From a virus, in IMG/VR virus record IMGVR_UViG_3300003321_000505, positions 1 through 24,124 of that record: a DNA stretch of 24,124 bases. One strand, written 5' to 3'. The stretch's first letter is position 1. The number at the start of each line of letters is the position of its first letter. The notes under the pieces are model-generated. The model made no database searches and was not told the origin of the DNA. It saw only the letters and a program-made list of their open reading frames with translations. Below, piece by piece: positions 14,159 to 21,617 of this stretch. The translations under genes and the position numbers were made by a program.

Positions 14159-16484
14159 TCGCTGGATGCGGGGCGCCGGAGATCGCCTGAGCCAGGGTAG
14201 CGATATCCTGCTGATTCTTGGTTGCCTGATCGGCCAATGGCTTAATGACCTTCTGGACCTGGCTCAGCACAGCCTGAGTAACCTGCTGCAACTGCTGTTG
14301 TGCGGCCTGCTGTTGCTGCTGTGGCGATGCGCCGGCCGGGGTGACGTCGCGCAGCGCGAAGTCCCGGTCCAGGCCCGCGAGCTGGCCGATCTTGTTAGCC
14401 AGCTCAATCGCCTGCTGTGATCCGATGGCCTGGGCGGTTATCGGGTTGGCCATCAGGGTTTGAACGAGCTGCGCCATGACTTGGGCAGTTTGCGCATCGT
14501 TCATTCTGTCATCCCCGTCTCGCGTAGCCGCGATCTCCCAAAGCTCAATCGCCGTGTTCTTTTTCTTCACCCGGATCCGTCGGTGCCGGTCCATCTCGAG
14601 GTGAGCTTCATCTTCGCCGTCGAGGGTGAATCCCATTTTCTCGAGAACGGGCCTGGAGAGCGGGATATCGCTGGCAATGTGCGCATAGATATCCTCGTCG
14701 CCGTAAGCCATGAGCCCGTTGTAGAGCTGGCGCTTCCAGGCGTCCCGGTAAATGTCAACGGGCGTGCTCGTGAAGAGCAGCCGCGTGGACGTCGATTGGG
14801 CGATGTTCCGGACCTCCTCGCGCGTCTGCTCGTGACTGGCCGCTTGGGCTACTTCATGGCTGCTCATCACGAGCACTCGCTCGAGTACGTCGAGAATGGT
14901 TTTCAGCACATTGGTTAGCTCTGCGGTGTTGCCCTTGGGCAGCGCATGCGGGATAACCGCCTCTTGGATTTTGTTCTGCGCCCGCACGGCCTGCTTGCCG
15001 CTGAACGGAACAAAGTTGAGGCTCCGGAAAATCTTTTCACCGAGGTTTTTGATGACGCTCTTGCCCTCTGCGGTGATTTGGTCCTCGTCGATAAACGTGA
15101 TGTTGGACAGGTTTTGCTTCGCCGTTAGGATGATCTGCGTGAGCACGTTCGAAAACTGATCCTGAAACGGGAGGATCTCCAGGCTGAGGCTGGCGTTGTT
15201 GGTCCGGCTCTCATCGGCGTCATAGCCCAGGTAAAGGATCGGGCAATATGGCAGGGGCTCAGCGTAGAGGAACGTGGAGATATCGCCGGCAATCACGAAA
15301 CGGAACCAAACGGGCTCATCGTAGTCCCCCAGTCCGTTTTGCTTGGGGATGAGCTTCTCGAAATGCTCAGTCGTCAGGACGCCCTGATCAAGGTGGTCAG
15401 TCCCGTAATAGAGGTACGCGAGCTGTTTCTCGCGATCCATGTCCCCTATCCCTGCCCCGGTTTGTGCCAGGAGGGTGTTGCCGTCGTTTTTGGAGGTCTG
15501 CAAGACGGGCATATCAAGCGTACACGCGGAATAGACGGTCGCGAAAAAGGTCCGGTGGTCGACGACAAGGGAGTTTGGCCCGACTGAAATTTGGTCTTTG
15601 TTCCAGAAATTGGAGTTGTAGATATCGCGGTACCGGCGGATTGACCAATACCCTCCGAACTCGCATCCGGTGTCATAATTGTAGGTGTAGGGGCCATGGT
15701 TCAGATCGCGATAAAATCGGGTTGGGTGCGGATGGTGGTAGCGGAGGCCCTCTTTAACCGTCACCTTGATTTTCTCCCCGACCTCTTTAGCCCGACCGAT
15801 GGCGACGTCCTTCTCGTCGGCAGATTTCCATTGCTCCTCATGGTGCCAGGACTCTTTCGGGAACTGGAAACACCATCCGTAGTGAAGCATTTTCAAAACG
15901 GCCTGCTTCATCACGTCATAGTAACCGTACTGGTTACTCATCACTTGGATCCGGTCGGTGATGGCCCCGCACTTGAGCCGGTTGACCGCGGTCGCTTTGA
16001 CGGGGTCAAACTTGAAAAACGGAATGAGCCGGCGGTCATTCATTATTTTCGCCCAACGGATCGTCACATACGCGCGAACCAATGGGACGAAAATGTTATA
16101 GAACATCGGCAGGTTGAACGTCTTTTTGCCTGTCGGTATGCCGGTCCTGGGGTCGAGCTCCTGATCGATGAGGTGAGTCAGCCCGAGGTCTGTCACCATC
16201 TTCTGGACGTCCTCGTCCTCGATCGAACCGCCCTTTTCGATGAAGTAACCCAGGAGCGTAGGACTGATCTGCCGGAAAGGGGTTTCCCACGCGAGGTCAA
16301 GGGCGTGATAAATCCGGTAATCCATGAAGTTGCGGTTCATCCCCTCCTGAATGCGGGAGCGGATGCGCTGCCAAAGGGCTACCGGTCCCTCCGAGGCGTT
16401 CCACGTGAGCGGATTGCCGGACAGCTTGCTCCGCAGAAACTCCGGGGTGATTCCGCGGGCCTTGAGTATGTCGAGATCAACCAT
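14106..16484 (-). CDS. Portal protein
   Basis: A 792-aa protein next to the large terminase gene, the standard place of the portal, which forms the dodecameric DNA entry ring. The central part has portal-like features: RAYVTIRWAKIMNDRRLIPF, a run of helical and wing-like strands, EILPFQDQFSNVLTQIILTA and AQNKIQEAVIPHALPKGNTA, where a long helix lines the channel. The C-terminal 100 residues contain a Gln-rich stretch (ASPQQQQQAAQQQLQQV) that should form a coiled barrel. The length fits large podovirus portals. The ATG lies 1 nt after the upstream stop (TGACATG). The degenerate HNH gene overlaps its 3' end. Confidence 0.75.
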   Translation of the reverse strand: MVDLDILKARGITPEFLRSKLSGNPLTWNASEGPVALWQRIRSRIQEGMNRNFMDYRIYHALDLAWETPFRQISPTLLGYFIEKGGSIEDEDVQKMVTDLGLTHLIDQELDPRTGIPTGKKTFNLPMFYNIFVPLVRAYVTIRWAKIMNDRRLIPFFKFDPVKATAVNRLKCGAITDRIQVMSNQYGYYDVMKQAVLKMLHYGWCFQFPKESWHHEEQWKSADEKDVAIGRAKEVGEKIKVTVKEGLRYHHPHPTRFYRDLNHGPYTYNYDTGCEFGGYWSIRRYRDIYNSNFWNKDQISVGPNSLVVDHRTFFATVYSACTLDMPVLQTSKNDGNTLLAQTGAGIGDMDREKQLAYLYYGTDHLDQGVLTTEHFEKLIPKQNGLGDYDEPVWFRFVIAGDISTFLYAEPLPYCPILYLGYDADESRTNNASLSLEILPFQDQFSNVLTQIILTAKQNLSNITFIDEDQITAEGKSVIKNLGEKIFRSLNFVPFSGKQAVRAQNKIQEAVIPHALPKGNTAELTNVLKTILDVLERVLVMSSHEVAQAASHEQTREEVRNIAQSTSTRLLFTSTPVDIYRDAWKRQLYNGLMAYGDEDIYAHIASDIPLSRPVLEKMGFTLDGEDEAHLEMDRHRRIRVKKKNTAIELWEIAATRDGDDRMNDAQTAQVMAQLVQTLMANPITAQAIGSQQAIELANKIGQLAGLDRDFALRDVTPAGASPQQQQQAAQQQLQQVTQAVLSQVQKVIKPLADQATKNQQDIATLAQAISGAPHPANESVPSPIQGPIPVGGS

Positions 16485-16485
16485 G

Positions 16486-16809
16486 TCAGCTAACGGAGCG
16501 AGTCGAGCCCCGGTAAGCTTCGTCGGTTTGTCTCTCTTTCATGTACTCGAGCGGCGAGGTCTTGGTCGGTCGCTTGGCTGAGCCGCCTTGAGCCTTGGGC
16601 GCGTTGTGCCGCTTGATCTCCATGACATGAAAATCATGCGTCAGTGGCATGGTGCGCTCGCCTTTGGCGTTACCCCCGCCAGGCATCTCAGGCATATCCT
16701 TTGGCTCGGGCACTTTCTTGACCGTAACGACTGCGGTGTCGTTGTCGCCCATGGCCGCAACCTCCGGGTGATGCGCTGGAAGAGTGATCCGATGCAATGG
16801 TTTGCTCAT
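16486..16809 (-). CDS. Small protein of unknown function, first gene of the left arm
   Basis: A 107-aa protein with no recognised domain. It starts MSKPLHRITLPAHHPEVAAM and has a beta-like segment (NDTAVVTVKKVPEPKDMPEM), a Gly-rich turn, then HDFHVMEIKRHN and a basic, disordered end. I chose the ATG at 16809 because the frame stays open to 17010 only by running into the terminase gene on the other strand. An ATG at 16752 (MGDNDTAV) is possible. Its stop is 1 nt from the portal start, so it is cotranscribed. It could be a small head protein or a terminase partner, but nothing in the sequence proves it. Confidence 0.5.
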   Translation of the reverse strand: MSKPLHRITLPAHHPEVAAMGDNDTAVVTVKKVPEPKDMPEMPGGGNAKGERTMPLTHDFHVMEIKRHNAPKAQGGSAKRPTKTSPLEYMKERQTDEAYRGSTRSVS

Positions 16810-16863
16810 ATCGAGGTTGGCTTTAGCGTTGAGCTGGGGGACTTGCAAGTATAAAAGCAGGCC
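16810..16863. promoter_or_regulatory. Divergent intergenic region between left arm and terminase
   Basis: This 54-nt gap separates the minus-strand left arm from the plus-strand terminase gene. An AT-rich core, AGTATAAAA at 16848-16856, can be read as TATACT on the minus strand (about 39 nt before the ATG at 16809) or TATAAA on the plus strand with TTGAGC 15 nt upstream. The minus-strand -35 is poor, and the plus -10 sits only 8 nt from the ATG. A divergent promoter is plausible but weakly supported. Confidence 0.3.
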
Positions 16864-18426
16864 ATGCCGCTCGATACACACGGTCACTGGTATCCGAATT
16901 TGTTCGGGAGACAGCTCGAGGTTTTCAATAATTTCTGCCGCGCTCTGCTGGTTTGTGGACCGCGAAAAAGCGGCAAAACCTGGGCTGTTCTGCATAAGAT
17001 CGCCCGCCATCTTTGGGAGACAAAGGGCGCTCGAGTAGCGATGTTTTCCCGCACGCTGAAAAATTCAAAGGAGGGCGGGACTTGGTCCGATTTGCACACG
17101 ATTGTTTTGCCCGAATGGATCAACGCCAAGATCGGTTTCAAGTACACAACCAAGGGCGCTGAAGGGAAGCCTGGGCCCAAAGTCGACGGGCAGACGCGAA
17201 CCCCCTACTTCCGAATCCGCAACGCGCACGGGGGCGAGTCCGAGCTTATGCTCTTCTCTCTGGATTACGATCCGGACATTGAAGCCAAGCTAAAGGAACA
17301 GCGTTTTAGCATGATTTACTTTTCGGAGCTCTCCAAATTCAAGGATCGCCGGATCCTATCGGTGGCGCTCCCGTCACTCCGCATGCCTCACTTGAAAATG
17401 GATGAGCAGCAATGGATCGCGGACACCAATCCGGGCGAGGAGGGTGACGCCTCGTGGATCTACGAAGTGTGGTACGTCGAGCGCATCCAGACCTATCAGC
17501 AGTATTTCGACCGCAACAAAGAACGGGGGCGGCCGTGTTTGCCCGAGCAGCTCTTTTACACGTTCCAGAAGGGGCTCGGGCTCATCGAAATCAAGCCCGA
17601 GGAAAACCCGTTTCTCGATCCGGCTGAGCTCGACGAGCTCAAGGCCACTTACTCATATGACGAGGGACTTTATGAGCGGTACGTCAATGGCAAATGGGTC
17701 TACGGGGAAGGGGACGCATCCATCCATTTCAAGGGTAAGTTTCACCCGCTCCGCCACGTGGTTGGGGGAATTGAGTCACCGGATCAAAAGGACCACGTTT
17801 ACGCCAATCCCCATCCCAATAGCTTCGAGCTGATCACCGGATGGGACCTTGGCGACACAAATCACGCCGCGGTGATCCTTGATCGCGTGTACATCGGAGG
17901 CAAGAGCCACTACATCGTTTTGGACGAGCTCGAGGTCTTGGGCGAAGAGGTGAGCAATGAGGATTTTACCGAGGAATTCATGGGGCTCATTGTCAACCTC
18001 GAGGAGACCGCCGGCAAAAAGTTCGGCCTGGACCGCTCTTGGTCGGACCGGTCGGCTCTCGAGAAATATTCCGCCAGCGGTGACACCTACGCATACCTCC
18101 AAGTCTACGCAGCCAGCAACAAGCGGATTTACCTCCGGGCCTGTCCCAAGCCAGCCGGCTCAGTGCGCACGCGCGTCCAGCTCGTGAAATCACTCCTTCA
18201 CAACAACCGCCTGCATATCTCGGCTCACTGCAAAGGGGTCATCCGAATGATGAAGGAGCTAAAGAAGGGGGCGGGGAAACTCGACTTTGTGGCTCAGGAT
18301 GAGAACAAGCACATTTTTGACGCGCTCACGTACGCCCTGCTGATGGAGTGCGCGGAGGAGCTCGAACTCATGCCCGCGGTGACAGAGGGGCCCAGGGATA
18401 GCATTGCTCTGAGTATCCGGCTTTAG
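16864..18426 (+). CDS. terL: Terminase large subunit
   Basis: A 520-aa DNA-packaging motor that cuts concatemers and pumps DNA into the prohead. The ATPase half has Walker A GPRKSGKT (32-39), Walker B MIYFSEL ending in catalytic Glu155 (150-156), and coupling motif ADTNPGEEG (186-194). The nuclease half has GWDLGDTNHAAVIL with Asp328, the later DRSWSDRSALEKY (390-402) and HIFDALTYAL with Asp486, the acidic triad region. Length is normal for TerL. It is the only plus-strand gene and is convergent with the HNH-AP2 gene that ends at 18514. The 87-nt gap 18427-18513 holds only small inverted repeats (for example CGTGA-TCG-TCACG) and no clear terminator. No partner small subunit is obvious. Confidence 0.92.
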   Translation: MPLDTHGHWYPNLFGRQLEVFNNFCRALLVCGPRKSGKTWAVLHKIARHLWETKGARVAMFSRTLKNSKEGGTWSDLHTIVLPEWINAKIGFKYTTKGAEGKPGPKVDGQTRTPYFRIRNAHGGESELMLFSLDYDPDIEAKLKEQRFSMIYFSELSKFKDRRILSVALPSLRMPHLKMDEQQWIADTNPGEEGDASWIYEVWYVERIQTYQQYFDRNKERGRPCLPEQLFYTFQKGLGLIEIKPEENPFLDPAELDELKATYSYDEGLYERYVNGKWVYGEGDASIHFKGKFHPLRHVVGGIESPDQKDHVYANPHPNSFELITGWDLGDTNHAAVILDRVYIGGKSHYIVLDELEVLGEEVSNEDFTEEFMGLIVNLEETAGKKFGLDRSWSDRSALEKYSASGDTYAYLQVYAASNKRIYLRACPKPAGSVRTRVQLVKSLLHNNRLHISAHCKGVIRMMKELKKGAGKLDFVAQDENKHIFDALTYALLMECAEELELMPAVTEGPRDSIALSIRL

Positions 18427-18513
18427 GGTGCGGTCCGGGGAGGCCATCCGGTCCCCCAAAACCTGCCGGTGTCGAGAGCATGCTAGAACACTGCTCACAG
18501 CAAGCCGTGATCG

Positions 18514-18996
18514 TCACGCGGACCGCTCCCAAAAGTTAGGATTAGCGAATTCCCCAAATTGTTCAAGAGCTGCTGAATCGTAGGCCATTGCGGCCTCTTC
18601 TTCCGTAGCGAACCTTCCGATTATTCGTCCCTTTCCGAAAACCTTTATTTGCGCCCTCCACTTTCCCCTGGCCGCGTCCCACGTAACTCCCTTGAACGGG
18701 CTCGTGCATCCTTCTCTCTTTCGAGAGTTGGCCTGCTGTTGGGAATGGGTTGCGCCCCTTAAATTGCCTCTTCTGTTGTTCAACCCGTCGCGGTCCCGGT
18801 GATCGACCTGACCGCGTGAATGGAGAATTTCCTTGTGCATTAGGACGGTTTGGCATTTGCCGTCTTTCCAAAATGTTCTAACGGCGTACCACGTGCGCCT
18901 GACCTTTTGCGCCTGCCATTTCCATTGGGATAGCCATTCGAAGTCCGCGTCGTCAACAACGGCAGATTTACCTTGGGTCAAAGGTATTAGCTCCAC
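18514..18996 (-). CDS. HNH-AP2 homing endonuclease
   Basis: A 160-aa endonuclease. It opens with ELIPLTQGKSAVVDDADFEW, carries the MHKEIL element (53-58) and the HNH core VDHRDRDGLNNRRGNLR (64-80), and ends with an AP2 domain (res 99-154: SPFKGVTWDAARGKWRAQI, EEAAMAYDSAALEQFGEFAN). I chose the GTG at 18996. It follows AGAGG at good spacing, overlaps the preceding stop by only 10 nt, and gives the family's usual N-terminus; the longer reading to 19137 lies inside the regulator gene. Unlike its relative at 46-579, it retains the MHK histidine. It is the last gene of the right arm and converges on the terminase gene. Confidence 0.85.
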   Translation of the reverse strand: MELIPLTQGKSAVVDDADFEWLSQWKWQAQKVRRTWYAVRTFWKDGKCQTVLMHKEILHSRGQVDHRDRDGLNNRRGNLRGATHSQQQANSRKREGCTSPFKGVTWDAARGKWRAQIKVFGKGRIIGRFATEEEAAMAYDSAALEQFGEFANPNFWERSA

Positions 18997-19331
18997 GATG
19001 GCCTCTGCAAATCTTCGATTAGACGCTTGTACATTCGTCGCTGTGATGGGCTGCTCCTCCTCATAAACTCCATTTTTCCCTGGCGCACAAGTCGATTGTC
19101 CCGACGCTCGTGTGGTGCCATGAGGTTTACCCCGCAACCGGTCGCAAATGCCTGGATGGTCTCGAGCTTCACCTTATTCCAGTTTCGGAGCTGGGATATC
19201 TTGTTGACCATCGCCCGCGAGAGCCCGGAGGCCATTGCGATATCGGCATTGGACAACGGATGGGTGCCGCGCCGAGCCAGGAGCCGGCATCGGGCGGGGG
19301 GGAAGCGGTTTACGAAATCCAGCAGCGTCAC
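18987..19331 (-). CDS. Cro/XRE-like helix-turn-helix regulator
   Basis: A 114-aa DNA-binding protein. The helix-turn-helix is at about res 26-70: PLSNADIAMASGLSRAMVNK, ISQLRNWNKVKLETIQAFAT, GCGVNL. This is the pattern of short phage/bacterial regulators that read 'ls..dIa.asGls...v..is...sW..v.l.ti..f..aCgvdl'. A basic tail follows (RRDNRLVRQGKMEFMRRSSP). I chose the GTG at 19331 because it overlaps the previous stop as GTGA, the local rule; a GTG at 19361 is possible. It lies between a hydrophobic 119-aa protein and the HNH-AP2 gene. It may control phage late or lysis genes, but no operator is visible. Confidence 0.65.
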   Translation of the reverse strand: MTLLDFVNRFPPARCRLLARRGTHPLSNADIAMASGLSRAMVNKISQLRNWNKVKLETIQAFATGCGVNLMAPHERRDNRLVRQGKMEFMRRSSPSQRRMYKRLIEDLQRPSWS

Positions 19332-19687
19332 GCCTTCTGCGTGTCCGTGCTCTTCTTCCACTGGGGACCGCTGAAATCAAGCAGGGTAATCGCCTGAACT
19401 CGGTTCAGGATATTCTGCTGCATTTCCACGGTGTAGGTCGGTCCAATGGGGATTTGCTCGAGCAGAGGCAGCAGGGCAGCGGCTGCGCTCACGCCAAGCC
19501 CGACCGGACCTCCGGCGGCAGCAAGGGCGGGGACAGCGGTCTCAAGTACGGGCAGGACGTTGTTTACAAACGCGATCAGCTTCTCGCCGTCGACTTCGAT
19601 GGTTTGGATTATCGAGGTCGGAGCTGCTGCGGGGGCTGGAGTCGTAGGAGTCGGATCCGAAACTCCAGGGGTGACATTGTTTTCCAT
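19328..19687 (-). CDS. Hydrophobic small protein, possible membrane-active
   Basis: A 119-aa protein of unknown family. A Pro/Ala/Thr-rich N-terminus (SDPTPTTPAPAAAPTS) is followed by IIQTIEVDGEKLIAFVNNVL and a long apolar stretch (ETAVPALAAAGGPVGLGVSA, AAALLPLLEQIP) that could sit in or on the membrane. The C-terminus is polar (MQQNILNRVQAITLL). The ATG is 3 nt after the lipoprotein stop, and the stop overlaps the regulator start. Its place among lipoproteins and membrane proteins suggests a lysis-cassette role, which is inference. Confidence 0.55.
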   Translation of the reverse strand: MENNVTPGVSDPTPTTPAPAAAPTSIIQTIEVDGEKLIAFVNNVLPVLETAVPALAAAGGPVGLGVSAAAALLPLLEQIPIGPTYTVEMQQNILNRVQAITLLDFSGPQWKKSTDTQKA

Positions 19688-19690
19688 ACG

Positions 19691-20140
19691 TCAGTGAGTT
19701 GAGTTAGTGATCGCGGAGGATGCTGCCGCTTGGGCTGAAATCTGAGAAACCGACGCCTGCAGCACATTGCTTGCGGCAGAAGCTGCGCCGGGATTGGATC
19801 GCCAGAGAAACACGTAGTTCGAACGCGCGATATACGCATTTGTGAACCAAAGCGGGGCTTCGTCGCGGATTGTATCGGCTACCTTGGTGACACTTGCCGG
19901 CAGAGATGGCCGGTTCTGGAGCTCCCAAGTCACGAAAGCGTTGAGGGTCTGTTTGGAGTCACCCAGGGTCTTGTCGACCGAAAGGATGAAAAAGTTATTG
20001 TTGGTCCCAAACTCGCCGGATGGACCGTAAACGCCGGCAGGGTCGATCTGAGTCGCGCACCCCGGTAAGCCAAGGGTGCAAGCGCATAGTGCCGCTCCGA
20101 GTAACACGGAGCCGGCAAAGAGGGCGAATGGATTTTTCAT
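19691..20140 (-). CDS. Lipoprotein with two candidate lipidation cysteines
   Basis: A 149-aa exported protein. The signal is MKNPFALFAGSVLLGAALCA, and both LCAC (C21 as +1) and LPGC (C28) resemble lipobox ends, so the processing site is unclear. The mature part is soluble: GEFGTNNNFFILSVDKTLGD, SKQTLNAFVTWELQNRPSLP, PLWFTNAYIARSNYVFLWRS, then an Ala/Ser-rich helix. The ATG at 20140 overlaps the previous stop (ATGA). An outer-membrane spanin-like subunit is possible by context, but the protein is longer than most and no family match is evident. Confidence 0.6.
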   Translation of the reverse strand: MKNPFALFAGSVLLGAALCACTLGLPGCATQIDPAGVYGPSGEFGTNNNFFILSVDKTLGDSKQTLNAFVTWELQNRPSLPASVTKVADTIRDEAPLWFTNAYIARSNYVFLWRSNPGAASAASNVLQASVSQISAQAAASSAITNSTH

Positions 20141-20346
20141 TGTGCTGGTGGTTGAGTTGCGGCTGAGCTGTCTCCGGCCTTGGCAATGCCAGCCCGCATC
20201 GTGACGGTTGCAGTCCCGCCAAGGACGAGGTCGAGCGCGACGTTGTGCTGCCAAAGGCCCAATCCGATGCCCGCGCCGTAGATTGCAGCCGCGAAGCCAA
20301 CGATGTAGGTCTTTTTGCCGCTCAGCCAGGAAACGATCTTGCTCAT
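20137..20346 (-). CDS. Small membrane protein, holin-like
   Basis: A 69-aa protein starting MSKIVSWLSGKKTYIVGFAA, with one clear transmembrane stretch (TYIVGFAAAIYGAGIGLGLW) and a second weak apolar segment (ALDLVLGGTATVTMRAGIAK). This 'gKKTyi.....a.y......' pattern is common in small phage inner-membrane proteins. The ATG at 20346 follows AAGGCGGA, a good ribosome site, and lies 44 nt after the upstream lipoprotein stop. The longer frame to 20508 is overlapped by the lipoprotein gene and is rejected. A holin or anti-holin role is inferred. Confidence 0.6.
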   Translation of the reverse strand: MSKIVSWLSGKKTYIVGFAAAIYGAGIGLGLWQHNVALDLVLGGTATVTMRAGIAKAGDSSAATQPPAQ

Positions 20347-20390
20347 GGTCCGCCTTTTACGCTCCGCCGCTTCGTCCGGCAAGCTATTTC

Positions 20391-20810
20391 TTACGGCTGA
20401 ATCCCGTACGTACGCCAGAACTTGACCACACTGTTCGTCATATAGACCGTGTATGTGTTGGTCCCGGGCCCACCCACCCACCAGTATTGCCAGGCGTTTG
20501 TCCCCCACGTGTAATGGGCATCCTTCGCGGTCGGGGCGATGGTGTACCAGACCTTGTTATCTGCGGACTCCTGAAGCTGCCATAGGAACTTATCCGCGTT
20601 GGTCGGGTAGCTAAGCTTGATGTAACGCTCCATTGGCTTTTTGCCGGCAGTCGAAACCAGAGGCGTTATCAGCGGGCGCTGAACCTTCGGGAGGATCGGA
20701 GGCCCGTTGGTCGCGATCAGATCGGAGGCCTGGTTTGGAGGGTAAGGAGGAGGCACGGTTTTGCACGCGGCCAAAATCAACAGTGGGAGAAGGACGATCA
20801 GTTTTTTCAT
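20391..20810 (-). CDS. Lipoprotein, unknown function
   Basis: A 139-aa exported lipoprotein: MKKLIVLLPLLILAAC is a textbook signal peptide with lipobox LAAC (C16). A Pro-rich linker follows (KTVPPPYPPNQASDL), then a small beta domain (YIKLSYPTNADKFLWQLQES, NKVWYTIAPTAKDAHYTW, TYTVYMTNSVVKFWRTYGIQ) reminiscent of a fibronectin type III-like fold. The ATG overlaps the LuxR-type gene's stop by 4 nt (ATGA). It could be an outer-membrane spanin partner, or a surface lipoprotein made to exclude other phages. Neither is shown. Confidence 0.7.
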   Translation of the reverse strand: MKKLIVLLPLLILAACKTVPPPYPPNQASDLIATNGPPILPKVQRPLITPLVSTAGKKPMERYIKLSYPTNADKFLWQLQESADNKVWYTIAPTAKDAHYTWGTNAWQYWWVGGPGTNTYTVYMTNSVVKFWRTYGIQP

Positions 20811-21253
20811 TCGCGGGCTTTTACACCCGTAGCGCGGGAAAGCAAGGGTGTTCTGACTCCGGCGCGGTGGACCTCGATCTCGAGCCGGGTGAGACTGATC
20901 AGTGTGTTGGTCAGTTGGCAGATATCAGACACCCTCCGCGAGTCGATGTTCTTTCCGTTGGCGATATCGTTCGCCATCTTTTTGAGGAGGACGGCAAAAT
21001 CGCGAGAGCTCTCGAGGACTACTTGGTCGACGCTGATCGGGTCGTGCTTATCGGATCGCACATAGCCGTTCTGGTTTGCGTACTTTGTTAGCTCCCGCGG
21101 TCCACGTGCCCCGGTGATTTCGTAGAGCTTTGTGGTGTGGTGCGTGATGGTCTTGGGAGAAAGACCCATGGTGAAGGCGATCTCTTTTGGTGATTTACCC
21201 TCCCCCAGGTAGCTGAGGATCTCGCTTTGCTGCGGTGTTAGCTCGTTGCTCAT
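20807..21253 (-). CDS. LuxR-type helix-turn-helix protein
   Basis: A 148-aa protein with an N-terminal LuxR/GerE helix-turn-helix (res 4-62: ELTPQQSEILSYLGEGKSPK, EIAFTMGLSPKTITHHTTKL). The rest is helical with no receiver or ligand domain: ESSRDFAVLLKKMANDIANG, ICQLTNTLISLTRLEIEVHR. It should bind DNA. In phages a short HTH followed by a helical oligomerisation region is also the layout of small terminase subunits, so it could be either a regulator or the missing TerS. The ATG lies within the 3' end of the zinc-ribbon gene (59-nt overlap, different frame), and no later start keeps the HTH intact. Confidence 0.7.
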   Translation of the reverse strand: MSNELTPQQSEILSYLGEGKSPKEIAFTMGLSPKTITHHTTKLYEITGARGPRELTKYANQNGYVRSDKHDPISVDQVVLESSRDFAVLLKKMANDIANGKNIDSRRVSDICQLTNTLISLTRLEIEVHRAGVRTPLLSRATGVKARE

Positions 21254-21617
21254 TTCTCAGTAGTCGAAGCAGAATAATCTGCGCCCTCTTCAGTTTGACC
21301 ACATCTTCGGGCCAGGCGCTAGGGGGAATTCCTGACCTTTGGCTCAAGCACGTTCGGATGTACCAGTCCGTCAACCTGTCCTTCTGGTTACGTGCGTATC
21401 TGGCAAGGTGAGGGGGAGCAACTCGTTTCCTCGGCCGGGGTTTGTACAAAATTCGGCGCCGAGTGTTGTTACAAAAGGTGCAATAGCGAAGCGGGGACCT
21501 CTCAGGCCGATAACCTCCCTTACGGTCCTTTTTCCTGACCCAACAGATCCGTAGCGGGCTTCCGCATTTCGGGCAGGCAGGACTTGAGGCGTTCGAGCTC
21601 TTTGGCGTCGGCTGCAT
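21195..21617 (-). CDS. Zinc-ribbon phage protein
   Basis: A 140-aa basic protein. Four cysteines in CPKC (15-18) and CTFC (46-49) form a likely zinc ribbon, followed by RRRILYKPRPRKRV. The later LTDWYIRTCLSQRSGIPPSA and VVKLKRAQIILLRLLRNEQ match the 'ltd.yVr..l.......p.elielkRaqi.lkR.lrn' end I associate with small phage proteins. It may bind nucleic acid or another zinc-dependent partner. The only ATG that keeps the first CxxC lies 98 nt inside the upstream holin-like gene, a long overlap, so the exact start is open. The C-terminus overlaps the LuxR-type start by 59 nt. Confidence 0.6.
   Translation of the reverse strand: MQPTPKSSNASSPACPKCGSPLRICWVRKKDRKGGYRPERSPLRYCTFCNNTRRRILYKPRPRKRVAPPHLARYARNQKDRLTDWYIRTCLSQRSGIPPSAWPEDVVKLKRAQIILLRLLRNEQRANTAAKRDPQLPGGG

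Noticed and set aside
15696-16493. A 265-codon plus-strand frame opposite the portal gene
   Set aside because: Antisense shadow; the portal reading has clear context and start/stop coupling.
16810-17010. N-terminal extension of the small left-arm gene
   Set aside because: It would run into the start and Walker A region of terL on the other strand; the ATG at 16809 is sufficient.
18427-18513. Possible bidirectional terminator between terL and the HNH-AP2 gene
   Set aside because: Only short imperfect stems (such as CGTGA-TCG-TCACG) and no U-tract on either strand; not strong enough to call.
18997-19137. N-terminal extension of the second HNH-AP2 gene
   Set aside because: The extension is out of frame inside the regulator gene. 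The GTG at 18996 has a good AGAGG site and gives the family N-terminus.
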